The notes below the pieces were generated by a model. That model had not been told where the DNA came from. It ran no database searches and saw only the letters and a list, made by a program, of their open reading frames with translations. Made by a program: the position numbers and the translations under genes. From positions 70,721,104-70,785,103 of the forward strand of contig OV884014.1 in NCBI GenBank assembly GCA_930367205.1: a stretch of 64,000 nucleotides of DNA. Direction: 5' to 3'. This DNA comes from Acanthosoma haemorrhoidale (Eukaryota; Arthropoda; Insecta; Hemiptera; Acanthosomatidae). Shown here piece after piece: positions 1 to 12,867 of this stretch (the stretch's first letter is position 1; every line of letters starts with the position of its first letter).

Positions 1-3000
1 ATACTGCAAATGGAATGGTGCAATGGCAAAATACATACTTGTTTCCATCTGAAGCATATCATCTATTATGTAGACAACTGCTTTCGATAAAAACCAAAGA
101 GCTCAAGATGTGACCTCATTATTGTTCGGCATAAACATGCAGGCATAACTATGCTGAGTAAGGCATTCAAAAAACAATCGTTGGATTTAAATTCTTTCTT
201 GTTTTCTGAATTACGTCTTATTATGCTATCGTTCCTTTTAAAAGAGTACATTTTAGCTAAAAATGTTAGGAAAATTGATTTACGTCAGCTAAATTATAAC
301 AAACATTATCATTTTTCATAGAGATATTTCTTTAAAGAGAAGCGAATAATTCATGACGTTACATATCATGGAGTTACTCATCCTGAAGGTGGTGTGGTTT
401 GGCTGGGGCTAGTCTGTTACCTGTTGTACTTTATTTTGATGCACTACTTAGCTTTCCCGAGTCGTAGTAAGCCCCGACCAGCATCACTACAAAACATCAT
501 TCATTTCCGCTGTTAGTATTCAGCATCGTAAGAACTGGGCTGTGGCTACGGACTTGAAAAATGATTGATGGTTTATTTTACACGTTGGCTCATAATGTTA
601 TTACATGCAAGAAAATACAATATGTCGTCTGCAGAGCAACAGGACCATCAGGGCTACGCGTGATCTGTGTGTGCGTGGATCGAGTAACACCACTTCGAGC
701 TATGGCTCGTTATACCTTAATCTACCGCTTAAGTCCTACGTTATATACCTTAATCTATTACCTAAGTCTTCACGTAATATTTCTTGTCATCTTTTAATAC
801 AGGTCGTAGTATCCTGCAAAATAAATAATCGACTTCGAAACCACTAGCCTCCTTGCTGGCCACTTTAATTTTGTAGAGGACCAGACAACCTAAAACTGAA
901 TCATTGCATGAAGATAACACTTGTGTTTGGTATTTATAATAAGGGGCGTGGTTTCACCAGAGGACGTGCCTCCTCATTGGCTAGCTGTACGTTCAACCTC
1001 CATTTACTAAATTGCAGTTTTTTGAATGGTCTTTATTGTTGCACTCGATAATCCTTCTCTTTATTCATAATTTTCCATACATTTGATAATCCCAACTGCC
1101 TTGACATTTAGGACCGGTCGTGGACTGATTATTCCCCCCTGCCCATTTGATAAGAGAACAATTTTTTCATAGTGTGAATTCACAATTGTCCGTGAATTTA
1201 AACATGACGTTTCGGCATATTATTTTCGTTTCTGCATCAGGTCCTGATAAAAAGGAAATAAAGAGAGACGGTATAAAATATTAGATAAGAATAGAAAAAA
1301 AAGAGGTAAATATCAATTACATCATACAACTTAAGTTATCCATTGACTGAAGACGAAGCGCGAATTCGCTTGGCTATAGAGATTCGATGAACTATAGTCA
1401 TTTCTACACTCCTTAAATTCTTGTTAATAACTGTTCATTATTATTTTATGAGAGCATGAACAAGATGCAGGTGACTGTTTCAAAATAATGTTAAATCTCT
1501 GAAAACCTAATATGGTATTAGTGGTAAGGTTCATCGCTGTCAGTGTTTGCATATAATTCAGTCACGAATGCTGAATGGTCTTGTATTTATTATTTATATA
1601 TTGTATATTTATTATATATATATTATTTATATTATTTTATATTGCATTTATTTATGACATTAGGTTATCTTGGCATCCCTAAAAAAAATAAAAAGCCTCA
1701 TAGTCCGTTTCCTTCGATTAATTTTTGGGATCCAAGATACTCACGAATTTCGAATCGCTAGATATTATAATTATATATATTGTAGAGTTAGGACAATCAT
1801 TCTCCTTAAGACAATTCTTCCAAGGTACGTTCCTGTCTCAATCCATTCTGACCAACATCCCAGCACTGGGCCTCCTCTATCTGACTCGTATACTCCCCCC
1901 TCACCATCGATCGCTATGGTCTTGCTAGCGCAGAAAGAATTATGAGCTATTTACCTATCTCATTCTCCAAACCTTCCAATCTTCAAATCCCGACTTAATC
2001 GATTCTCTCTCTTCCGACCGTCCACTGCCTGAAACTTTCCAAGTTCTACCTTAACTCTGCAAATGAATTTCTAGATTTGGTTGGCTACTAAATATTGCAG
2101 CTTAAAACCTGTGTTACAGAGCATTGCCTCAATTCTGCTCTTGATAATTTTACCAGGATCCTTCCAAACAGCCAGTGATAGCACCTTACATTTATCGGCG
2201 CAAATCTCCCAAGTATTTGAATGAAATTTTCCCTTGCTCTATTCTATAATTTGTTGAACTTAAATAACGGTTCCTGATATTTAAATGCTTTCCTTCTAAA
2301 AGCAAACCTATGTCAACATCGAGCATCAGCTGTATCAAGGTGTCTTCGCTACTGCCAAGCATTCGAATATCATGAGGTTAAGCCTTGTCTTGAACAGGTA
2401 TACAATATACATTAAGAAAAACTTTAAAACAGTGTCTAGTAAAGAGTTTATAGTTTATATCCATGATTACTAATCGATATATGTTATCTGCAATCCAATT
2501 AAATCCAGTGATTAGTCACAAAATGTATTGACTAACAACGTAGGAATGTAAGATCTAAGAATTAACTTTCACAAAATCTATTCCTCGTTTCATTGAATTA
2601 TTGAGAGATTGGAGCCTGGAGGGGTCAGGGAGGTACAGTTATGGCCAAGAGATAATCAGGAAATGTAAGGATTTTGAACCCAACATAAAAATTCCCTGCA
2701 AAGGGTCACTGACATGGTTTGTTGTTTTATTTTTTTGGTATTTTATCACATTCTATTTTCTGTTGAAGTAATGATAAACTTTTGTTAATTTTTTTTTTTT
2801 GCATCGATTTATCATCTTTCCATTTCTTCATTAGAAATATCGATTATACTCATGTAATAGTTATGCAAATAAAGTTCAACAAACTCAGGATATATCAAAA
2901 CATGCAAACAGTTTTTTTGCACATTTTGAAAAAAATTTAGGTAATTTTAGGGCAATACTCAATTCTGCCATGTTAAGCCAAAAGATGGCTGGAGTTAAGC

Positions 3001-4560
3001 ATTCCCAAGGCTTTCACACAGTTTTACCACAATCTTAAATATTGTTAGCGGTCGAAAACAAGCCTATACACAATTATTTCGTAGTAAACAATTCAATAAT
3101 TTCACAACTGCCCCTTATCACAGATAGGCTGACGCGCTAGGCCTCTCCCTCGGCACGTGATCCGTCTTCTCGCAGACTGAGCCTTGAGATTGCTAATCGC
3201 AGTTTACAATTTATTTTTAACAATTTAAACTTTTTCTTGGAACATAAGCAATGGCTATCTCTGCCATCTTCTTTCTTATAGCCGTCGCCTCATTGAACCT
3301 CGGACTCGATAGGGCTTTTCGTTGTGAGTGTCGAAGGGTCTCTGACAAAGTCCTAATTGCTATCTTGGAAGGAGAATACTTGAGTACTTGAAAAAGGGAA
3401 GTCTTGACCAACGGTTATAATGGGAAAATGATGTGGTCACCATCACGCTCTAACGCGTTGATAGAGAGGAACACAGCATTGATCCTCAAAAGGAAATCAA
3501 TTCAAAGAAGAGGTAGAACTATGTACTCAAGCATTGGCCATCGTCAATCATAAAAGTGATAAGACGAACACAATTTACAAGAAAGTAAGAGACTGCTAGC
3601 CGGCCGGGAACCAGACTGAACCAGATATTGTTGATCGCGCATTAGCATTTTTTTATTGTATGATTGATTATCTATCGGCCCCTCTAATCAAATATTGCGT
3701 TATTTTCCAGCTGTTAGGCTAAATCTTACATAACCTATTTCGGAGAAAGTTGAAATATAGGCATACTACGTTGTAACCAAAATATAAAAAAGGACCAACA
3801 GTACATGACATATTATACATGATTATACCACATGATCCTTCTGAACTACGCTGTTCAATTGTTTCAAACATCCTATCTATCATGATATATTGTGCCCTTG
3901 TTGACTAAGGACTGCAAATCCGATTCCTGCAAACTATATAGCCCTTTCACGAGTAACAGTTGTGATTTTCCTGTTTCGAAATGGAACCCACATGTTCACT
4001 ACTGTATATTGCACCATAGTGTTGACACCACCGGTTCCATGTTATCTTTTTCTCCTAGGCAGTCCATCTTGCCCTCAGTATCTTTGACAGAATTCCATTT
4101 CTTTCCCTATTCTGGCAAAGATGAATACGTGGGGGGGGGGGGATGAACGTTCAGTCCATTCTCACTGACGATCTCCCTCCTATTTGATACTATGTCTCGA
4201 CATACGTATGACCGGGAATCGTTCTATGATATCCATCCATTCAGCCTGCGTTCACCGTTGGAGGGGCTTTTATTCCACTCCTGAAACACCCATTTCGAGC
4301 TCAGCATGTTCTAGACTTATTTTCCGGGAGTCTCCCCTCCATGACCATTTAGAGTGTTCCACGCTTCAATTATGGTTGAGCTGAGGAGACTGACAGCCGG
4401 GACAACTGGACAGTTCTCAAGGACTAAATGATAAACAAATATTTTCGATTGGGTTGCCGGTCGTGGTTCGCATGTTAATCTCGCACATCTGAAAATACCA
4501 GTTTGACCCGGGGAAAGCGTTCATGAAGAAAGATTTTTATTTCAATAGGAGAGATATTAT
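1..4560. other. Intergenic stretch without a recognisable gene
   Basis: AT-rich sequence with only short ORFs that lack domain-like composition. An imperfect tandem duplication of about 30 bp lies at 709-735 and 740-769 (both copies contain ataccttaatcta followed by taagtc). A run of ten or more G lies at 4131-4141. A somewhat more GC-rich patch at 3120-3330 and 3890-4400 may hold old mobile-element sequence, but no reading frame persists. Confidence 0.6.
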
Positions 4561-4871
4561 ACTCTTTATTGGGCTATAATTACAATCTGCCTTTTACAAG
4601 GCAATCAGTAATTGCGATAAACGCTCTCATTCATACCATATTTACAATTCATCATTCACTCACTCATTCATACAATATTTACAGAAAGCCCAGAGACCTC
4701 CCAAATCCACATGCCAAGAGAAAGCGGAGCCTTGGGAAGTCCCCCACGCTCCTCCGTCAGCCGCGTCACCGAATACTAGCCAGTGGAGGCTGACCAAGAA
4801 CGCGAGAGCCACAGACGCTCAGGACATGATTGGAGTAACTGGCCATTGCCAGGACCCCCGCTGTCACGCGT

Positions 4872-7562
4872 TTATAGCAGGTCACGAGGCCACTGCCGTT
4901 TTAGTCTCCGAGGAGGATTATAGGGATGAGTGGCGCAGTGCAATGACTGTGCTACAGGATTAGGGTGGTTGGAAAGGCTACTGTGGAATTTCATAAACTT
5001 AGAAGGGATGAGTTCTAGAATGTAGGGTATATTAAGGTCGTTATGAAGGGTTTTGTTGCTGACATAATAAGGGGCATTTACTATTGTTCTCAGGACTTTT
5101 GATTGAAAGGATTGGATACACTTGATGTTCAACTTTTTTGCTGTCCCCCATAGCTCTATTCCGTATGTCCAGATTGGCTTAAGTATAACTTTGTAGATTA
5201 GTAGTTTATTTTCTATTGAGAGATGGGATGTCCTTTGAAGTAGTCTGTACAGTTGTCCAAAGCGCCTGTTTAGTTCTTGTCTTTTTAGTCTCGTATGTGG
5301 GTTCCAGGTCAGTCGTTTGTCGAGATGGAAGCCTAAGTATCGTACTGTCTCGAATACAGGGAGAGGAATAGAATTAAAATGAACTAGTGGACAAGTCTTG
5401 CGACAAAGGGTGAAGGTAATGTGGGAACATTTTGCTTCATTAACTTTGATCCACCATTGATTACACCAATACTCGATCTCGTCAATGTGTTTTTGAAGGT
5501 TATGGGATGCTATGTCGGGGTCTGGGTGGGATGACAAGACTGCAGTGTCATCTGCAGATGTGGCCAAGAAGGTATTGGGAGTAGAGGGGACATCAGCGGT
5601 GTATAGGTTATAGAGGATGGGGCCCAGGACACTGCCCTGTGGAACTCCTGCATTTATGGGATAGTAGTTAGAGTATTCTAAGCAACAGTGGACTTGGAAG
5701 AAGCGGTTTGAAAGGTAGGACTGTAAGACTAGGAAAAGGGTCTGTGGTAAATATCTTTTGAGCTTGTAGAGCAAACCTGCGTGCCAAACCCTGTCAAAAG
5801 CTTGAGCTATGTCAAGAAAGGCAGCAGTGCAATACTGTTTGGTTTCAAGGGCTGAGGAGATGTGATCAACAACGCGAAGGCCTTGTTGAGCAGTGGAATG
5901 TCGTTGGCGGAAACCAAACTGGTGTGTGGGAAAAAGGTTTTTGGATTCAACAATGGGAAGTAGACGTTTTAGTAGGAGTTTCTCAAATATTTTTGAGAGG
6001 ATAGGGAGTAGGCTAATTGGACGATAAGATGAGGCGTCATTGGGTGGTTTACCGGGTTTGGCGAATAGGACAATAATGGAATGTTTCCAGAGGAGAGGAA
6101 AGTGCGTCGTTCGGATTATGCAATTATATATGTAGGTTAGGAAGATTATGGCTTTAGGAGGAAGTTGTTTGAGAATTTGAGGAGTAAGGAGATCATATCC
6201 AGGGGATTTTCGGTAAAGTAAGTTTTTCAGAAGGTATTAACCCTCAGAGGGGTTAACGGCTTTTGGTGGAAGAGAGAGAGGAATAGGTGAAATGAGGAAA
6301 TCTTCCACAGTTGTGCTGTGAGTATGGCTTTGATGAGAAAGGTGGGGTGTGAAAGTATGGGTAAGATGCAGAGCAAATTCCTCCGACCTATCCCCATCCG
6401 AAGCCGCCCAGGACCCATCATCACGACGGAGTGGGTGTGAAACAGGTTGATACTTTAGGATTTTTTTGGTTACGTTCCACAAGGAGTTATCCCTGGTGGA
6501 CAGAGAGGAGAGGTAGGAATTGAAAGAATCGGAACGGAAGGATGCCAATCGCCGCTTTACCAATCGGCAGTACTGATTGTACGTGCGACGATCAACAGGA
6601 TGCCGGGATCTTTGCCACACTGTTCTGGAGCGGCGTTTGGATTGGATTAGATCTTTGAGATGCTGAGGTAAACTATTATGATTGTGGATTTTTGTGTGAC
6701 GATGGGGTGACGATGCCTCCCAAGCCGACCTCTGGACCAGAGTAGTGAAAGAATGCACTGCATCGTCTAGGTCTTGGGATGTTTTCAAGGACAATTTTAG
6801 GTTTACGGACTCTGTAAGAAGCTGGCGGAAGTGGTCCCAGTTAACTGGGCCCCTAATAAATGAAGGAGGAGGCAGTTTGTGAATTGGTCTTAGGGAAATG
6901 GTTAATAATAAAGGACTATGATCAGAGGAGAGGTCATCAAGGCGCGTGAGTGAGTAATTTAGTGTTCCTAAACTATTGTAAAAAAAGAAGTCAAGGAGAT
7001 CAGGATTTCGGTTGGGATCTGATGGCCAATAGGTGGCTGTGTCAGGAGTGATAGTGGAGCAATGTTTCCGTGTGAGTACAGACAGCAAAGCACGTCCTCG
7101 TGTATTTGTGGATCTTGACCCCCAGTGCTGGTGCTTCGCATTTAAGTCCCCACCCACAAGGAAACGATGTCCGATGGAGTCTAGAAAGGAGATGAATTGG
7201 GAATCAGAAATGGATTTATTGGGAGGGCAGTACGTTGATGCAAGTGTAAGAGGAAAAGTGAAGGTGGTGATTGACACTGCAGTGGATTGAAGGAAATCGT
7301 GTGCTACCAAAGGAACTATGTGATGGGATATGGAGTTATGGACAATGACAGCGGTACCTGCATGAGCTCTTCCATCTGGGTGATTAGTACGATAAGTCTG
7401 GTACTGTCGAACGGTAAATGGTCGTTTTCTCGTAAGTCTTGTTTCAGTAATAAGAGCTACGTCAATCTTCTTGTCATGGAGTAGTGCTGTCAGTTCGTTA
7501 GTGTGGGTGCGAACACCATTCGCATTCCAAAGGAGAATGGATAAGGAGTCAGAAGGATCCAC
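4872..7562 (-). pseudogene. LINE copy 1 ORF2: APE-type endonuclease plus reverse transcriptase, one internal stop
   Basis: The frame is open from 7562 to 4872 (about 896 codons, the usual ORF2 length) except for one TAA at 6237-6239. I checked every codon from 6236 to 5775 and found no other stop. The N-terminal endonuclease shows WNANG, ITET, GGDLNAKH and SSDHS, the Asn/Glu/Asp/His signature of AP-endonuclease-like nucking domains. The RT shows FLDIAQAFDRVW (motif A), GVPQGSVLGP and the catalytic box, which reads SADD here where copies 2 and 3 read FADD. The C-terminus ends in a basic tail after PYILELIPSKF. The enzyme would nick target DNA and prime reverse transcription of the element RNA. 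The nonsense codon separates endonuclease from RT, so this copy cannot make a full enzyme. The first codon is GTG; no ATG lies at the ORF1/ORF2 junction. Confidence 0.92.
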
Positions 7563-8862
7563 TTATGGATTTTGTTTAACGGAGATAAGGTAGGAGACAA
7601 GATTTGTAAGAAGGGAAATGAGAGGGGTAATTAGGGTTCTGAATTCTGTAAGGAATGATGTTAATAGGCTAGTGAGATCTGAAGAGCTTGGAGGAGAAGG
7701 AATATGCGAGATGTGTGGTTGAGGATGGGATTGGGTTTGCTGGTTGGCGGGATGAGCGGAATGCTGGGGAAGACTGTGACTGCTCTCTGTTCCGAACGGC
7801 ATCAGCAAAAGAGACTGAAGGCCTCAAATTTCTGGTGGGGGCGCTTCTTGAGCTACCTGTTACTGGCTTCTCTTCTTCTGGCCGACGACGTTGCTCGCTC
7901 CTGGACTTGAGGATTCTATAGGCCTCACAGCCCTTGTAGTTGGCCGGATGGTCTTGCTGGCAGAGCACGCATACAGCAGGCGATTTTAGGGGCTTTTTGC
8001 ACAATTCGCTTTTGTGCTGCCCACTACACTTTACACACCTAGGAGGGTGGTGGCGATACGATTTTGTGTGCCCATATGCCTGGCAATTATGGCATTGGAC
8101 GATGTCTCTATTGGGGTAAGGTTTTTCGACCTGTATTCTTGTGTAATACAGGGTTGTTAAGTCATAAATTTTCTCCACGCCAGGTGTCCGCTCGAGATCT
8201 ACAAAAAATAACGGTAATGCCGTTTTGGTGGATTCGTTTTGTTGTCTGTCCTCACGTAAAACGTTGGTTATTTGCCGAACTTTGAATCCCAGAGCTGATA
8301 GTTCGTCTTCAATTTCATCAGCTGGTGTGGTCGGGTGCAGATTTCTTATCACTACTCGAAGCGATCGTTCTTGTTTCAACTGATATGTATGGAAGTCTGC
8401 ATTGGTTTCTTCCAAATACTTAATGATCGCTCGATAAGTATCCGGAGTGTCTGGGGAAATTTTTGTATCCCGAGAGCAATTGAGGCACGTATATTTTCCG
8501 GTACCTACAACTTTGCTCATTTGTGAGCATAATAGTTTAAAATTGCTAATATTCCTTACGAATATAGCAGGCGGCTTGGGCTGTGTTGGTGTTTGAATAA
8601 CTTCCATGTCGTCAGGTTGGCTATTTCTCAGTACCTCGAAGCTATTCGGTGTGAAGAATGGAGATTCTGCTACAGTTTCTTCTTTTGAAGTGCTGGCAAG
8701 TGGTGGTAGATCTTCCATAGAGCTGGCGGCAGATGAATTTATAGGGATGTTCCTATTTGAGCGTCTGGGTTTTCGCTTTACTGGCGACGTTGGCGGAGTT
8801 GGACCTAAGGAACTAGATCTTTTCTTTTTATTTTGTGATATTAGCTGCTGATAAAATCTCAT
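7563..8862 (-). pseudogene. LINE copy 1 ORF1: gag-like nucleic-acid-binding protein, frameshifted
   Basis: The ATG at 8862 opens 397 codons ending at 7669. The N-terminus is basic and Ser/Pro-rich. A PRE_C2HC-type region follows (around residues 130-240), then Cys/His knuckles near residues 250-310 (CHNCQAYGHTK..., CVKC...H...C, CVLCQQDH...C). Such proteins coat the element RNA. In the first knuckle the expected last Cys of CX2CX4HX4C is Arg, so it is probably defective. Near 7680-7810 the frame changes: a second frame (7808-7563) supplies a Ser/Pro stretch, a hydrophobic Leu-rich helix-like tail and the TAA at 7563-7565. A one-base indel is the simplest explanation. ORF2 begins directly after that TAA. 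Confidence 0.85.
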
Positions 8863-9050
8863 TTTGTCATTAGCTAAGATTTTTGTTAGTTAAAAAAAAT
8901 AAAATAAAATAAAATACGTAGCGCCGGTGGGATTCCAGTGGCGGGTCACCGGTCTTGGCTCTGAGCCACCTATCAGGTCTGGCTCAGAACGCCTATGTAT
9001 CGTGAACGACGGCTAATGCCTCAGTCAAGATGGCCGACTACTCAGTCCGA

Positions 9051-12000
9051 TGTCACTATTATTTACACTTCACACCAATGTACTAGCGATCTACTCACTT
9101 ATTGAGGGCTCCCTCGTGGCCACCTCACTTAAGTTGCCAGTTGAAACAATCCCAAAGCCGAAAAAGGGTCTATAAACGGTAGTTATCGGTATTGATTTGG
9201 AGAGCGATAGTTGTACGTGGTTGTTAATAGTAGCGCCTGCGCAGAAACTCATTTCAATAAGAATAAGTATGATTTGGTTTAAGTCACCCCTCGTAAATCG
9301 ACTACAATGAATTTTCCAGCGAATTTCCCAAAAAGGAGAAGCGTTTGTTAATAATTTGCACAGATTCTCATTTATCCAAAGGAAAAAAAAAAAAAAAAAA
9401 AAAAAAAAGGCCGAAACTTGCATGATGCTGCTTCAACGAGGCTCATCCAACCTAATGGGTTCACCATTGTTTATATAATTCCATAATGGGTTGATTTTCG
9501 CGGAGTCAAGACGCTTTATTTCAATCATTCATCAAACTTAGTTAGGCGATTGTCACTGAGCACTTATATACAGATATATTTGATATGCAAGTCAAGAAAT
9601 TTAGCCTTCCGTTGAGAAGTTGTGCCTATGAAGTAAAATCTGTGAAAATTATTTAGAATTCATCAATAATCGGTAATAGATGTATTGCATAAAATAAGGG
9701 CAGTGAAACAACCGTTCATTAGTTCCAACATATTGTCAGCCTTTATAACATTTGGAAATCAGCGTCTTGACTCTAAAATCATAACTTTTCTAAATTAAAT
9801 ATTTATAAACAAGAAGACAACTGGTTCTTGGATCTCTTACTATACAACAACAACAACAAGTGTAGGTTGTTATCTGCTGATTACAGAATTTTATAGAGGG
9901 CGCGCGAGTGCTGATAAAATTCAGATTAACGCTCCAGACTTTGTTGCTATGCGTACTTGCCGGGAGTCGTAAACTAATTAGCATATTTCGAGAAGTTATG
10001 AAACATATTTTAAAAATTTCAGATGAATTGAATCGTTTGTTCGACTTTTGTTGCAGAAAATATTGACTTAGAAACAAATGAAAGACGATAGCTCCATGCC
10101 TGTTTTGGCGTCTCTCCCTTAGGATCGGTGAATAGGCCCAAATAAGGCTTTATGAAATTTCAACCTGGCTTTAAATTCTATTATTCATTATTATCATTCA
10201 GATTTAAATGTCACCTAATGAATCTACAGCAAACACGAAGTGATTAAATAAATTAATTACAATAATCTTCATGATTACAGCATCTTTTCCTTTACTTGCT
10301 TCAGAGTTACCTCCTACCTTTCATAATAATCCTCACTCGTCGAAAAAGACTAGATGTGTATAACTATATCTGGGTACATGTTTTTCTTTTTCCACGTATC
10401 TTCACAAATGATTTAAGAAAAATCTGTTCAATTCTATAGCCACGCATCATTGCTTGAACTTTTTTTCTACTTTGAACTCCTAGTTCACCCTACTTTCTTT
10501 AATAATGCACAGTAGAGCTCATCCATTGTGTCTTATATACTATACTGTTTTCATCATTCTGATTTTAATGGCTTCTGCTAGACGCCTTAATTTCAATTTT
10601 CTCTGTTTTCCAAACTAGAGACTCAAACCTACTGCTGACGTCGGCTTTGCTAAAGCGTAAGTTCTTCGCCATAATACAATAACGGTACAAGAGATCATTA
10701 TATGAAATATTTCATTGGTCCAGGCCCTTATAAGTAGCACCACCAACGTACTAAATACGTTGTTTTTATGTTTAACGAAATTAAGTGTCTATGTATTCAA
10801 ATCGTATTTAATTACTTGACAAAATTTTCTTTATACCCATCCCAGCGAAAGGTCCATAATGTCTTACCGAAGAATATTATCTTCCTTGCACTTTAGCTGA
10901 AATCATCGCATTGCATGACAGATATATGATATATGATGAGATATATACACCCCTGATATTATTATACAGAGATATTTCCGAAAACATGCCTTCAGTATGC
11001 GCCAGAGCGACCAAGATAGAGAGGATAAACCAAGCAGAGATTAATAATTAATAAATGCGGAAGAAGGGGTGACAGAGAGACCTTGGAGAGGATGGCTGGC
11101 AGAAGAAGATGAGGCGAGAGGATGATAATTTGGCAATCAATACATATCTCCCAAAGTAGTTAAAATACTAAAATATAATTCAATTATATGCAGTTCACCA
11201 AAAACTTTTTTTTTCCCCCTGAACTTTACCCTTGTCCCAGATGGGGTTCCCTCATGGGTCTCGCTAACTGGGTTCACCAAAAACCAAGCAAATTGTTATT
11301 CAATCGTAAAACCAGTCTAATAGAAATAATCTATAACATCATATTTTATTTAAAAACTACTGTTATACCATGAACGTTTTTTAAATTTTATAAACGATTC
11401 ATCATCAATAATGAAACTACAATGGTAAGAAGAATAAAAAAAAAAAAAAGTCCTCCAGGCCGGATATCACTTATATTTTTTTCATTTTTTTGCATTGCTT
11501 ACTTCAATGTTTCAGCCTCTTCTCCATATAATGATACTCTTTAATAAAAGGAACAACTGCTTTTCATAAGGATATTTTTTACTCAAAAATATATTGCCAA
11601 TTATTGCCTATTGGTTCTGAAAGATTTGAGGGGAAATGAATATAAATATAAATCATGAAAGATGGGCAGTAGTGCAACTGAAGGCTAAAGGCTGATGTCT
11701 TGAGGGTGATTGATAGATTCTTGTTAGTAGGTTCATTTTAGTTATGTTGAAAGTATACCTTACTGGTGATAATGAAGTGGTTGGTGAACCCATTCCCTCT
11801 CTCCCCCCACTTTGCTGAAGTGGTATATTCAGTAATGTTCTTGAGCATCTAAAAAAATCTTCTTATTAGCTCTTCTCTTCTCCATGGTTCCTCACATATT
11901 CTCATCTGCATTTTCTTTTTTTTTTTTCCTCATCTGCCCAAAGGGTACGTCAAGGGCTTATGGCAGAGATGTGAGGTAGTTCCTGTTATCTCTCCTAGGT

Positions 12001-12180
12001 AGCAGCACCAGCACCAGTCAATGAGTATTGCTGCAGAAGTGGTTTAATGATGAATAACGTTCTTCATCATTCAAAGTAATTAAGCTATATTATAATTACC
12101 ATAAATAGTAGAATTTATCTACTGTCATTTCAATTTACTTAAAGCACCAAGGGGAACCAACACATAAACAATTAACAGTT
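9051..12180. other. Intergenic stretch, no gene seen
   Basis: AT-rich sequence with scattered simple repeats: a 26-base A run at 9383-9408, (CAA)5 at 9845-9859 and A/T runs around 11435-11450 and 11915-11930. Short ORFs here are low-complexity or antisense noise. A patch at 10985-11115 has a faint resemblance to the C-terminal tail of LINE reverse transcriptases but is too degraded to call. Confidence 0.5.
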
Positions 12181-12249
12181 CTGGGCGCCAGATCCCATTA
12201 ATAGAATCGAGGAAAGGCCGACTCATTTTAAGCCCCTGGCGGGGCGGCC

Positions 12250-12301
12250 GGCCAGGCTTCGCCTGGCCCACAACAAACCAACGCCTAGGCTTCGCCTAGG
12301 C
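12250..12301. repeat. Twin hairpins with 8-bp stems and TTC loops
   Basis: Two perfect inverted repeats sit 14 bp apart: 12250-12268 (ggccaggc-ttc-gcctggcc) and 12283-12301 (gcctaggc-ttc-gcctaggc). Both are 19 nt with 8-bp stems and the same TTC loop but different stem sequences. They lie in a GC-rich island inside AT-rich DNA, directly upstream of repeat-family copy A, and are probably part of that mobile sequence. Function unknown. Confidence 0.75.
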
Positions 12302-12306
12302 TCAAT

Positions 12307-12492
12307 CCTTGGTAGACTCTCACTACCTTCCTAACTCCTTCCGCCTTTCTAGGCATTCCACACCCTATATCCTTCCCATACATCCTTTAAGTAGGGGTCT
12401 CCCCTTAGAGAAAGGCACTTCCAGCCAAAAATAATTTTTCCTACATTCCTAATTTTAAGTTTGAGAGCTCTGAAAAAAAAAAAAAAAAAAAA
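12307..12492 (+). repeat. Poly(A)-tailed dispersed repeat, copy A
   Basis: A repeat of about 170 bp that begins cttggtagactctcac, contains aggcattccacaccctatatcc and ends agtttgagagct followed by an A-rich tail (12472-12492). Copy B is at 12674, copies C and D are inverted at about 41 kb. The poly(A) tail and one 5'-truncated copy suggest retroposition (a SINE or a LINE 3' end). No tRNA-like promoter boxes were seen, so the class is unresolved. The preceding GC-rich segment with the hairpins may belong to a longer version of the element. Confidence 0.7.
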
Positions 12493-12673
12493 TTCATTAG
12501 TCAACTAATGAAGTGAGATGGTAGAAACGAAACCCTTAGTGAATCATTACAAACAGTACAATAATCAATTTATTTATATCTACCTGAAGTAATGGCATTA
12601 GAATGCAAATAATAATGGCAACTTGGTTCCAAAGCAAACTATAAATATAAAAGCTTTAATAACATACAAGAAA

Positions 12674-12867
12674 CCCTTGGTAGACTCTCACTAACTTCCT
12701 GATTCCATCCGCCTTTTTAGGCATTCCACACCCTATATCCTTCTCATACATCCTTCAAATGGGGGTCTCCCCTTAGTGAAAGGCACTCATTAGCACAAAA
12801 TAATTTTCCTTTATTTTTCCCACATCCTATTTTTATAAGTTTGAGAGCTAAGAAGAGGAAAAAAAAC
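12674..12867 (+). repeat. Poly(A)-tailed dispersed repeat, copy B
   Basis: Clearly homologous to copy A over its whole length (cccttggtagactctcac, then aggcattccacacccta, then gtttgagagctaag and an A-rich end). It lacks the upstream hairpin segment of copy A. It matches copies C and D more closely at the 3' end (gagagctaag). Confidence 0.7.

Larger units (their letters stand above)
4563..9050 (-). mobile_element. Jockey-like non-LTR retrotransposon (LINE), copy 1, nearly full length
   Basis: A two-ORF LINE on the minus strand: a 5' leader (about 9050-8863), a gag-like ORF1, an endonuclease/reverse-transcriptase ORF2, and a 3' UTR (4871-4563) ending in an AATAAAG-like sequence. The 3' end is set by comparison with copy 2, because both share the sequence starting at attacaatctgcc. 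The 5' end is approximate: no clear target-site duplication was found, and the leader contains an A-rich (TAAAA)n tract at 8889-8916. The copy is dead, with a frameshift in ORF1, a nonsense codon in ORF2 and altered key residues. Two shorter relatives lie at 18981-20004 and 33899-34893; all three are in the same orientation. Assignment to the Jockey group rests on ORF order, the zinc-knuckle ORF1 and the ORF2 C-terminal style, and is inference. Confidence 0.9.

Noticed and set aside
561..847. Two overlapping 78-80 codon ORFs
   Set aside because: They are built on a short tandem duplication and AT-rich repeats, with no protein-like conservation signal.
3892..4384. ORFs of 84 and 66 codons around a poly(G) run, with a phrase like ESPLHDHLECSTL
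   Set aside because: The phrase faintly resembles a LINE C-terminal zinc-type end, but frames are broken and nothing upstream supports an element.
10985..11115. Possible reverse-transcriptase C-terminal tail (RPWRGWLAEEDEARG-like)
   Set aside because: Too short and interrupted to separate from chance.
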